Assembly (NCBI GenBank): GCA_028274465.1 | Contig: CM051456.1 | Span: 118,684,880-118,748,879, forward strand | Direction: 5' to 3' | Length of the DNA stretch: 64,000 nucleotides | From: Plantago ovata | Taxonomy: Eukaryota > Streptophyta > Magnoliopsida > Lamiales > Plantaginaceae | Made by a program: the position numbers and the translations under genes | The notes under the pieces: model-generated | Told to the model about the DNA's origin: nothing | Databases searched by the model: none | What the model saw: the letters and a program-made list of their open reading frames with translations, nothing else | Shown here: piece after piece, positions 23,447 to 33,691 of the stretch | How the letters are laid out: the number at the start of each line of letters is the position of its first letter | Numbering within the stretch: position 1 is the first letter of the stretch

Positions 23447-23491
23447 ATAACAATAGCACGCTCACGACCCAATATAGTTGGCGGATACAAC
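23447..23491 (-). pseudogene. Inverted 45-bp exon fragment of MRS2-type magnesium transporter
   Basis: On the minus strand it reads codons for Y-P-P-T-I-L-G-R-E-R-A followed by I-V-I (the 8-bp duplicated target ATTGTTAT). This matches the MRS2 exon 1 motif Y-P-S-T-I-L-G-R-E-K-A-I-V. The rest of the same exon resumes on the plus strand at 24294. The hAT element therefore landed in this exon, and a later rearrangement flipped this piece. Confidence 0.8.
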
Positions 23492-24293
23492 AGAACTCAA
23501 GAAAACCCATAAGCAGAAACTCACCAGCAATAGTCGTTCCTTCAGTTGTAGGATGTGTATCGTGCGATTCAGCGCGAGTTCGTGATCCCAAAGCTACATC
23601 AAAATAGAACAATAAAACACGAATTCATTAATCCAAAATCCAAACTACACATAACTTTCCAAACTCAATCTGCCCCAATCAATAGTTAAAAATTGTATAT
23701 TAGAACAAACCCATATCAAATCAGAGAAGAAAAACCCATCCATCTCTCATAAGTTATAAAACCCATATCAAATCAGAGAAGAGAAGAAAAACTCATATCT
23801 ACTATAAAAGAAAATAAATAAAAGAGAGTTATTACCAGCAGATGATAGACTATTAAGACGGGGAGACCGTCGGACAGAAGACGTGGAGGATTGTACCACC
23901 GATGTTAAACGAGGAGACCGTCGAAGAATAGGGGAGGACGGTGTTGGTGAGATACGTGGTGGTGGTCGTGGTGGCGTTGAGTGGCGGCGAGGCCGACGAG
24001 TCATCAGGTCGGAGCCAACGACGAAGTTTCAGTACTCGTGGTGGCGGTGAGTGGCGGCGTGGAGACTAGGGTCTGGGTTGAAGAAGAAAGCGAAATTTTA
24101 GGTATCAGTACTCACGGGTGTTACGGGTTCTAATTAGGAAATTAGATTTATCGGGTTGTCACCCAACCCGTTAATAAAGTACCGGGTGCGGGTGGGGTTT
24201 TACACCCGCACCCACTTGTTGTAAACGGGTTGCCACCCGTTGGGTGCCCGACCGGGTCGGGTGCGGGTCGGGTGGCACCCATTTACAGGCCTA
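23492..24293 (-). repeat. Right arm of 0.8-kb inverted repeat (duplicate hAT left end)
   Basis: 802-bp reverse copy of 19627-20427. It ends outward with CATTTACAGGCCTA, the hAT terminus, then ATTGTTAT. Its only long frame (23768-24004, minus) is transposase exon 1 again, with 1-bp length polymorphism in the intron. Confidence 0.9.
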
Positions 24294-25705
24294 ATTGTTA
24301 TCAATTTTGAATAGTTAAGGCCATTATCACTGCTCACCAAGTTTTTCTACTCTGTTTTAGAGATCCTTTTGTTGATAAGCTCCAACAAACAATTCGAACC
24401 CGCCATCGCCTGGCTAAGGTATATTACTGCTTCCGTTCTATTCAGATTTATTTAGTTCATATATTTATAATAGAAATAAGCTATTTTCATTTCAGTTTCA
24501 GTTCAATTCTGTTCAGAGCCTAACTAAGGATTTATGGTTTAAACTTAGTTTTTTTATAGATACAGAATGCGAATTGATTGATAGTGAGTCAAGAGTTTCG
24601 AAATAAGTGCACATGTTGGATGAGAGATTGAAATGTTGAAGCGATTGTAGCCTAGCGGTAGAAGAGTTGAGACACCCCGTAATAATATATATTAATGCCT
24701 GTTTGCTTCTAATTGTGTAAAACTTTTGGTTTTCTGATAATCATTACATGTTTCTGACAAAACTAGGCAAGGACATTGGAGCAAGAAGCTCATCCAGTGT
24801 TGGATAAGTTAACTTCTGAAGTTAACACTCTCAATTTGGAAGTTGCTATCACTAGTCGTGTTCAGAAGGTATGATACATTTCTCATCCAAGATTGATAGT
24901 TATCTATTATCTATTATTGTTGTTCTTGATTCTTGTAACAAAATTGTATGAGTAGCTTCTTTTTTTTCCCTCTTCGCCTAGTGACTACAACGTTATTCTC
25001 AGGTCAGGGATGAGCTAGAGAATCTGCTTGATGATGACAATGATATGGCAGAGTTGTATTTGAGTGAAAAGCTCCAGCAACAGACAAATAACAAGCATGA
25101 TATAGATGAAGAAGCTGATTGCTCTGATGACAACGACGATAGGCATGCCAATGCCACACTTATTTTGCTTTGGCTTTACATTTACACTTACATAATTTAT
25201 TTATTTTGCTAATGGTATATTCGCTTCAGCAGAAATCCTAACGGAACCAGCAATCACATTGATGTTGAGGAGCTTGAAATGCTTCTGGAGTTGTTTATAG
25301 TTTTCTCAAGTTTGAATAATAGTCTACATTTTGGATTTTTAGATTGAATATTAAAGATGACCTTATTGTGGAACTTGTAATCCTGCATTAACATTTTGTT
25401 CGATTTATGAAGCTGAGAGAGTACGTGGACGACACACTGAAGCCTACATCAACATTATGCTAGATGGCAACCAGAACAATCTTCTACAGATGGGAATTGT
25501 GTTGTTGACAGCAATATTTGTGGTGAATGCTTTCTTCGTTGTGGCTGGAATTTTTGGTATGAACTTCAAAGATCTCCTTCTTTTCACGGACAAGGAGCGC
25601 CGGATGAGCAGATTTAACTGGACCATTGGAGGATCTTCAGCTGCATCAGTATTATTGTTTGTGGTTGCCATTGCCTGGTATAAATACAAAGGACTGTTGC
25701 AATGA
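24294..25705 (+). pseudogene. MRS2/CorA-type magnesium transporter pseudogene (5' truncated)
   Basis: Remains of a gene for an MRS2-family Mg2+ channel. Exon 1 resumes at 24294 (I-V-I-N-F-E) but has CAG changed to TAG and a 1-nt loss just after. It then reads A-I-I-T-A-H-Q-V. Later exon-like blocks are 24767-24867 (A-R-T-L-E-Q-E-A-H-P-V-L-D-K-L), about 25004-25142 (V-R-D-E-L-E-N-L-L-D-D-D), about 25233-25291 (D-V-E-E-L-E-M-L-L-E) and from about 25412. The segment between exons 1 and 2 and a conserved run before V-A-I-T-S-R-V-Q-K are missing. Two extra bases break the reading before A-Y-I-N-I-M-L. The C-terminal channel part with its Gly-Met-Asn signature (25556-25564) and second membrane span is still open to the stop at 25705. 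Confidence 0.85.
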
Positions 25706-26252
25706 GGCACAAATGGTTCCATTGCACATTGTTGTTAGTTAGGCTTTTGTTAATGTCTGATGCAGAGGTTTTAGTCAGACTCACAATTTACAATTATGAG
25801 GTTCAATTTCGTTCCTCCATTCTCTTAAGAAATAAATTTTATCGTGCAGGATATTTTTTCAATAGTTCATTTTTTAACTGCTTAATTGCTTTAAAAGATA
25901 GTATTATTTTATGTCATAGCGGGAGAAGAACTTGTAATTATATCATTATAAATCCGTTGACGTACTAAGTGTTGCTCATTTGAATTAAAAAAAAAAAAAA
26001 AAGGACAGATATCTTTTCAAAGCAGCAAAATAAAGACATTTGACTGTGTGTTACTACTAGTAGTACTACGCATAGACAAATCTGGGAAGGTCTAGAATAT
26101 GTGAGAGTTTTTTAGTTTAGCCACCTTATATATTCTGCTCGAGTCGGTTCCATTTCTCTTCAATTCACTGCACAACCAAAGTTACCAAAGAGGCAAAGGC
26201 ACTATTGTCGACTCTCGATCCTTCTCAATCTCATCAGTGTTCAAACAAACAA
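25706..26252. other. Spacer and HSP70 promoter region
   Basis: It starts with the end of the MRS2 relic and a 17-base A run (25988-26004). The HSP70 promoter follows, with TATA-like TTATATATTC at 26126-26135 and a leader beginning about 26158. A GGAAGGTCTAGAATA sequence at about 26086 resembles a degenerate heat-shock element but does not fit the full GAA-TTC-GAA spacing. Confidence 0.5.
26126..26135 (+). promoter_or_regulatory. TATA box of HSP70-8-like gene
   Basis: TTATATATTC, about 120 bp before the first ATG (26253) of the predicted first coding exon. Confidence 0.5.
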
Positions 26253-27110
26253 ATGGAAGGTAAGTTATCTTATCTCTCTCACATTCAATTCCCCAATTAT
26301 ACACGCTTTAAATTTGGTCCGATTTCTTGATTTTTGCTAGTATTTTGGGATGCCTATTAGGTGTTTGATTAAATGCTTAGCAAGTCAATGCAAAGTTTGC
26401 GCTTTGAATGAAGATTTCTGATATGATCATTTCAATCTTGAGCTTCAATTTGCTGATAGAAATAGAATTGAAATTGTCAGATGATGTGATTTGAGAATTC
26501 CAGAATTGTGGCTTTTCTTTTCTATACTTAGATTTCTTTCTCTGTAACTACTGAGTTACTTTACTTGCTAACTACTGGCAGTTTTCTTTTCTATTGTTTT
26601 GCATGTTTGGTACTACTGGCTGCAGTTTACTTGCCCTGTTTTACTAGAAGCAGCTTTAACATAACCCCTGTAAAATTTGATAGTCGAGTTAACAATGGCG
26701 ATGAGAAATGGGGTGAAAATTGTAAAATGTCCCTTATTCTCTGGACTGTAGATTTTATGTTGTGAAGACGAGCTTTGAACTTTTTTATAAATGAACTCCC
26801 GTTAGGCCGTTACTGCTTTGTGTTCATTACCTCATTGTCGTCTTGAATGCGGTAAGAATCGTTGAGAAATTTCATGAAATGAGGTTTAGGCAACAGCTAT
26901 GTTCAAGATGCATGACTCTAGTCTAGAAGACTAGAACTGGTGTCAATTTATAATGCACACATTCTTATTATTATGATTTGTGAATATCAGGATTGAGTAG
27001 GCTGTATGCCTGTATGTTAAGCGTTATAGGCTGTACAGAGTAAGGCATTATGCTAGTTACTCTCAGCTATTTTCTGAACATCTTTTGGCACATATGTTTG
27101 GGTTTCAGGA

Positions 27111-28835
27111 ATGGCTGAACAGGCATACACTGTAGCGTCGGATAGTGAAACAACCGGAGAGGAAAAGTCTTCTAATCCTTTTATAGAGGTTGCAGTTGGG
27201 ATTGACATCGGGACATCTCAATGCAGTGTGGCTCTATGGAACGGTTCTGATATCCAGCTTCTCAGGAATACCCGAAATCAGAAGCTGATACGATCTTTTG
27301 TCACCTTCAAAGACGAAATCCCAGCAGGTGGAGTAAGCAACCAGCTGGCACATGAGCATGAAATGTTATCTGGAGCTGCAGTTTTCAACATGAAGCGTTT
27401 GATTGGAAGAGTGGACACAGACCCTGTTGTTCATACGAGCAAAACCCTCCCATTTCTTGTGCAGACTCTGGATATTGGTGTCCGCCCTTTCATTGCTGCA
27501 CTGGTGAAAAACATGTGGAGGTCAACTAGTCCTGAAGAGGTCCTTGCAATATTTCTCATTGAACTAAAGGCTATGGCTGAGGCTCAGCTGAAGCGTCCTG
27601 TTCGGGATGTTGTTTTGACGGTTCCCGTATCATTTAGTCGGTTTCAGCTAAGCCGGATTGAACGGGCATGTGCGATGGCTAGTCTTCAAGTTCTGAGATT
27701 GATGCCCGAACCAACTGCAGTTGCTTTGTTATACGCTCAGCAGCAGCAACAGACTGCACATGATAACATGGGCAGTGGGAGTGAGAAAATAGCAGTTATA
27801 TTCAATATGGGTGCTGGATTTTGTGATGTCGCTGTTACTGCCACTGCAGGAGGAGTTTCGCAGATAAAGTCCTTGGCGGGATGTACTTTAGGAGGAGAAG
27901 ACTTGCTTTTGAATATGATGCACTATCTCTTACCTGATATGGACGCTCAGTTCTCAATCCGTGGGGTTGATGAGATACGGAAAATGGGTTTGCTAAGAGT
28001 TGCAACTCAGGATGCTATCCACAAGCTCTCAACTCAACCTAATGCCCAAGTTGACATCGACTTGGGTAATGGAAGAAAAGTATCCAAGGTGATCGACCGG
28101 AAGGAGTTCGAGGAAGTTAACAAGCCAGTGTTTGCAAAATGTGAGGAGCTCGTGAAGCGATGCTTGAATGATGCAAGAGTAGAAGTTGGGGACATAAACG
28201 ATGTGATTCTTGTAGGTGGTTGCTCCAAAATTCCAAAGTTGCGAGATCTTATCCGGACCATATGCAAAAGGGAACTTTACACAGAAATAAACCCACTCGA
28301 GGCTGCAGTTCGTGGCGCTGCACTTGAAGGTGCAGTTGCTTCAGGTGTGAACGATCCTTTTGGGAGTTTAGACCTGTTAACAATCCAAGCAACCCCGTTG
28401 AGCATTGGAATAAGAGCGGATGGGAACACATTTGTACCTGTCATACAACAGAACACCACAATGCCTGCTAGAAGAGACATGATATTCACAACTGTGCACG
28501 ATAATCAAGCCGAAGCTCTAATCATAGTATACGAGGGCGACGAGAAAGAGAAGCCTGTGGAGAGAAACAGCCTCTTAGGGTACTTCAAGATCATCGGGAT
28601 ACCTTCTGCACCCAAAGGTGTTCCGGAGATTAATGTTTGCATGGATATTGACGCTTCGAATGTGCTGAGGGTCTTTGCGGGAGTGGTTATGCCTGGGGAG
28701 GAAGGTCCTTCGGCTCCGTATATGGAAGTGAGGATGCCGACTGTTGATGATGGACATGGATGGTGTGCTGAAGCTCTGAACAGGGCATATGGGTCTACCT
28801 TAGACTTGGTGAGTGTGCAGAAGAAAGGACATTGA
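27111..28835 (+). CDS. HSP70-8: HSP70 family protein, HSP70-8 type (lid-less)
   Basis: 574 aa from ATG 27111, starting MAEQAYTVASDSE. It has an HSP70 nucleotide-binding domain (about 28-410) and the beta part of the substrate-binding domain. It lacks the long alpha-helical lid and the C-terminal EEVD of cytosolic HSP70, as in Arabidopsis HSP70-8. G-I-D-I-G-T-S-Q-C-S (30-39) is the diverged phosphate-1 signature and V-G-G-C-S-K-I-P-K-L is the third signature. The second phosphate loop reads N-M-G-A-G-F-C-D-V-A-V rather than L-G-G-G-T-F-D, so ATP turnover may be changed. Upstream, an exon ending ATGGAAG|GTAAGT (to 26259) splices to the acceptor at 27108. That would place an earlier in-frame ATG (26253) and add M-E-G to the N-terminus (577 aa). 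Which start is used is open. Cytosolic location is inferred. Confidence 0.95.
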   Translation: MAEQAYTVASDSETTGEEKSSNPFIEVAVGIDIGTSQCSVALWNGSDIQLLRNTRNQKLIRSFVTFKDEIPAGGVSNQLAHEHEMLSGAAVFNMKRLIGRVDTDPVVHTSKTLPFLVQTLDIGVRPFIAALVKNMWRSTSPEEVLAIFLIELKAMAEAQLKRPVRDVVLTVPVSFSRFQLSRIERACAMASLQVLRLMPEPTAVALLYAQQQQQTAHDNMGSGSEKIAVIFNMGAGFCDVAVTATAGGVSQIKSLAGCTLGGEDLLLNMMHYLLPDMDAQFSIRGVDEIRKMGLLRVATQDAIHKLSTQPNAQVDIDLGNGRKVSKVIDRKEFEEVNKPVFAKCEELVKRCLNDARVEVGDINDVILVGGCSKIPKLRDLIRTICKRELYTEINPLEAAVRGAALEGAVASGVNDPFGSLDLLTIQATPLSIGIRADGNTFVPVIQQNTTMPARRDMIFTTVHDNQAEALIIVYEGDEKEKPVERNSLLGYFKIIGIPSAPKGVPEINVCMDIDASNVLRVFAGVVMPGEEGPSAPYMEVRMPTVDDGHGWCAEALNRAYGSTLDLVSVQKKGH

Positions 28836-29252
28836 GTTTTGGCAAGTGTTGAATATTGTAGTATCTTTTTATGTTGTGATGTGTATTTTACCTTGCGCGA
28901 TGGAATAATGGGGCCAGATTGCTTAGCAGCTGGCTCTTGGAAGGTTTATGCTTGTGTTTGTATATATAGTAGTTTGCTAATTGATCTGATCACCCGCTGT
29001 CAACCTTATATTGAGATGCTGTAACTCGTTCTTGTGATCTGTTTCAGATAGAGTCATACAGACCATTGTTTACATTTTACAACAGTAGCTAGCGCCGCTA
29101 GCCACTCCGGGCCATTTATTCCAAACATTTAGCGACTTCGTGTGTAAGGGTGTAGTCGATCTAAAGGAGCGCGCATCAGGGACTGAGCCTGAGCTGGTAT
29201 CTGGATTCTGTTTACACATTGCATAAGATAAAGATAAAGAGAATTATTAGTT
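28836..29252. other. HSP70 3' flank
   Basis: Downstream region of the HSP70-like gene; no further gene seen. The segment AGAATTATTAGTT at 29240-29252 is the left target-site duplication of the adjacent SINE. Confidence 0.5.
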
Positions 29253-29383
29253 GTTGTTTTTTAAACGGTAAATATTACAACTCATAGACTAATGCTATAA
29301 CTCCGCCACGGTTGGGGATTGAACCCTGCACCTCTCCTTTAGTTACCCAACTCCTTACCGCTGCACCACCTTATAACTCCAAT
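29253..29383 (-). mobile_element. tRNA-derived SINE, copy 2, with perfect target-site duplication
   Basis: On the minus strand it begins GGAGTTATAAGGTGGTGCAG with A-box TGGTGCAGCGG. A B-box-like GGGTTCAATCC is at 29316-29326, and it ends CGTTTAAAAAACAAC. It is flanked by a perfect 13-bp duplication AGAATTATTAGTT (29240-29252, 29384-29396), the mark of target-primed insertion. It is shorter than copy 1, lacking part of the body. Confidence 0.9.
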
Positions 29384-29920
29384 AGAATTATTAGTTCTGA
29401 ATTGTGATGCCTAAATATGCTAATGCAGCAGTACATAACACATGTCCTTGTGAGTTACGGAAAATGCAACCACATCCTGCAAAACCTGGGCTACCCAAAC
29501 TCGATCCATCAATAAGGTTGAGAGGAATTAAATTGAGGGAGTTCCCATATACAAGGATAACTCTGACCGGGTTGGCCTTCTTGGTGTGGAAAAACGACCA
29601 TGTATATAGCCTTCCAATTGAGCAAGCTTGGTGTTTATATAGAACTTAGAAGGGTGTATGTACTGTAATAGTTTCGTGACAGAAAAGGAATTTATTGCGC
29701 AGTTGCATTTCATAAGCTGTCACTGTGAATTGGACTGATGGTTGGTCTTGGACTCTTGGTCGCGCGTCCGAGTCGTTGGACCTGTAGTTAGGCCCATTTA
29801 TTATCCAAAACCAGCATCTACCTGCATAGCAAAATCTTCAGTACTACGAGTAAATTACTAATCATGGAGCGCTGCAGCCTGCAGTGCAATGCGTGTTTGT
29901 TAGTGCAGGTCCCTTTTTTG

Positions 29921-30210
29921 GGGTAACCGGTACACCCTATAATAGAGATGGTGGGCCACATCGGAACCGACGCCAAACCACAAAGTACATCTTGCGCCTA
30001 GGGGCCCCTATAACCAGTCTCTCTCTGTTTTCCACTACTTGCTTGCACTTGGTTGAATAATCAGAATAGTCCAGTACTAAAAGGCGGACGCCATACCTAA
30101 TGACCGGTATATCTATAATTCTTTTCTCCCAAATGAAGCTGCAGGCATCAGCCAGCCCATAGAACCACATCCCACCATCTCTATTAGAGGGTGTATTAGT
30201 GGTTACGCCC
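29921..30210. mobile_element. MITE-like element with about 36-bp terminal inverted repeats
   Basis: The left terminus GGGTAACCGG then TACACCCTATAATAGAGATG matches the reverse complement of the right terminus (30171-30210), which reads GGGCGTAACC then TACACCCTCTAATAGAGATG. The interior is about 215 bp and non-coding. The outer TIR motif also occurs near 12056, and text flanking it recurs near 44231. Confidence 0.7.
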
Positions 30211-33200
30211 CTAGCATCTAATAAACCGTGCAGGCCGCTCTCTTAATAATTCTATATGAGCGTGATATGTGAAAAAAAAATCCAAAATCTTTAATTAAGT
30301 TTTGCAAGTTATTATTATTTTTTTTTTAATACTATACAATATTGAGTGACTCCATGCATGTAAATATGTCATATGACATGGTTCAAAAAGTTTTGTAGTC
30401 ATATAATATGCATGCTTATTAGATATAGTAGGTTTTATGGACCTCTTTTATGTAGCAACACCATATAGAACAAAACTGTATACAGTTTTTTTTTTTTTTT
30501 TTTTAGTATGAAGTTAAGAGAACCATGTCTTATTTCATCTCTCTCTCATTTAACTCACTATTCAAGACATGCTCTCTTTTTCCCTTTAATTATTTTTCTT
30601 GATTGCGGTATATATCACCTGGCCATTTCGGGTCATCGAACTAGTAATGCGTTGGTAGTTTGGGACCTGTAGTTTGGTTACATGATTTTTCAGCTAACCA
30701 ACCTACAGATGATTTTACATTTAATTTGAAAAGTTAAAGTTGAACAAACTCGTCTACAACTCTACATTATGAAATTGATCCCATGTTACTTAAGGACAGC
30801 CGTTGAATATGTTATGGAAAAAAGGGGAGATATAGATTATTATGGACAATTGGGCATCAATCAAGAGGTATATACTTTTCAAGTGATGCAGATAAGGAAT
30901 AGGATCTCTAATCTGTATCTACTTTTAGTTAGAAACTGGAGTGGTAGAATTCAAAATTGATGATCAGATCAGATCAGATGAAGTTGTTGAAATAGTAGTA
31001 GTAGAAGTAAATCGAACTGCATGTGAACAACAAGCTAGCTAGAGTATACTATTATGTGTGTTAAAGAAACAAAAAGGACCCATGCATGTGACATTATCTG
31101 TCCTAAACTAAACAATCATCATATCATATCACACAAAAGTCCCATTATTACTATTATTATTACTACTTCCCTTCATGAGTTCTGTTTTGAATTTTTGTTT
31201 CTATAGGACTAAGTGGAGGGTTCCTACTCATAAGTCAAACAAAAACATTCAAAAAGCTTCATGCAGTTACTAATAATATAAAAATCATAGTTGGCGTTAT
31301 ATCGTTATCTGTTCCCTTTTTCTCTTTACATTTTTACCCTCTAAGTAATAAGAACGTAAAAATATTCAAACGAAACATAGTTCAATTGGTTACAATGGTG
31401 CATAATTCATTTGGACTGAATCAAATAGAACCCGGTCATATCCTTGTTAGATAATAAAATCGATTTACCATGAATTCAATGGGTAGTAGAACTATCTGCT
31501 CAGGAATCAGGATCAAATGCTATGCCTAAATACATCATATTACGATATTTGTAGTTTATAGAAGAAAGACATAAAATAATCCTAAAAAGTATATTCTGGG
31601 GGAATCACCCTCCCCAATAGGCTAATACATAGTGACATGAAATAGAACATAACCAGTCCATTTTGACTGATGATGTCTAGCGAGTTCTACTCATTAGTAT
31701 GTGATATATATCTGAGATGGCTTTTTAAATTTTGCAAAGCTCCAAGCACAAAGCTACCGAAAGTCCCTTTGTCCATATTAAACTTGTTCATCAACAAAAA
31801 TACAAGTAATATATGTAATGAAATGAATAAAACAAGTAGGTTAACACCAAAACACAATTGGAAACTAGCTTTAAGCAGAGAACCTTGATTGCTTGAGGAC
31901 AATTTAAAAACGACAAGTACTACCCAATATACATCTATACAAATACGTGTAAACATGAGTTTGTGCAATGCACATATTTTTGTGTGTGTTTGTAATTTCC
32001 CAATACAAAATCACAAGTTCATGGCCTTTAAAAAAAACAATTGTTGGCAATATATACTCTGTTGGAATATTGACTTTTGGATACAAACAGCAAAAGGACG
32101 CATATACTCGTACCAAATACTCTGATATTGTTGAAACCAATACCATGCAAATACAAAAATAAATAAGAGCGTGACTAATTGTAATGTTACAAAGGTAAGA
32201 TTACAAGAGGAAGAGTTGATTAGTTGAGTTTCAAAGTTCAAACTTGGGTTCAATTTTTTAGTTATTGACATCGTAAAGTCCAACATAAGAGTTGAATTCT
32301 CTCGGTTCTCCATGCACATTCTTTGCCTATATGTCATTGAGAGATACTCCTATATTATACTACTCCTACTACCATAGCACTAATGTTTTCACATAATTAT
32401 CACCCCTAAACTTATAGTAGTACTAGTTTCATTGCTACTAAAAATTTGAATAACTAAAGTTATTAATAATGCGAGCAATGTATTTTTTTGTTAATAATCA
32501 AAAGCTACTCCTCACCTGACACAATGGATTTTGTCATCTTATTTTTCCATATATTCTAATAAATTCTTACTCTTCTATATATTTCTAAAAAGTTTTACGA
32601 TTACTGTTTTTATGTCCGAGTCCAACAACTAGCATCTAATAGACAAATACTAAGAGATCAACTTTATCAAACTTTAACATTACTTTATCAGCACTCTCTC
32701 AAGCTTGTTATGGACTTCACCTCACTCCCAAAAAAAAAAAAAAAAAAAAGAAAAACCAACTTGTAGATGGACATCTTCCATGTTTCCCTTTCCTCCGGAA
32801 ACCTACCACATATATATAAACAAATGTGAAAACTCTACCAATGCATGTATTTTCATCAAGTCGACTACTCATGAAAGATCAATCATTACTCATTAGATGA
32901 CTAATTTCTCTTTTTTTAACCCGTTAAAAGTTACTCTTTTACAGGTGTATTATTTTCTTAATGGACGTCACTATTCATCTATAAGCCGAAATAACTAGCT
33001 AACCCAAATAAAATTTTATTCTTCTTTGAAATGGAGATGTGTATTTGCTATCAATGATAAAATGATTATAATATCTCTTTCCCATTTTTGCTTTTTCTAA
33101 AAACAAAGTCTATAAGACTACAACAAGAATGGTTTCAAACTTCAAAGGGTTGAAATCATGCATGATAAGAAAACCAAGAAACAATTGAAGAAGAAAGGAC

Positions 33201-33691
33201 AAATTCATGACTCATAGCAAGTTTATAAGTTGTGAATGGAAACAATGGAGACAAGAAGAAGAAGCTCTTAATTCCTCGGAGAATTCTTCGGGCGTGCACA
33301 TGGTTGATTTCCGATGATACATGTTCTCCGTTTGGACCACGTTACCAAACTTCCATGCTCTGTTTTTAATTGAACAACCCAATGTCAATATTTACTCGAT
33401 TGTACACAATAAACACACCGCACTAAATGTGACACCCATTATAACTACTAGTAGTACTATATAGCACGAGATTTCACATCCCACTTAGCACGTAGTCTAT
33501 TTCTTTTACTAGTAGTAGCTAATTAACAAAATAAAAACAATATATCAAGAAAGTACTAGTAGTAGTAAAAGATAGGTGTACAATTAACATTTAACAATTA
33601 AAATCCCTTTTTCACCTAAGAAACGAATGAAATAATCAATAATCAGTAGCCATTTGTTAATTAATGAGATATATTATTATGTACTACATAA
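30211..33691. other. Gene-free AT-rich spacer
   Basis: No coding region, RNA or clear mobile element recognised. It holds homopolymer runs (T run 30488-30505, A run 32730-32748) and short ATT microsatellites near 31145. All frames here are short and AT-driven. Confidence 0.5.

Noticed and set aside
23768-24004. Apparent separate Pro/Arg-rich gene on the minus strand
   Set aside because: It is the inverted second copy of hAT transposase exon 1.
29404-29649. 81-codon frame after the HSP70-like gene
   Set aside because: No homology recognised and no gene structure around it.
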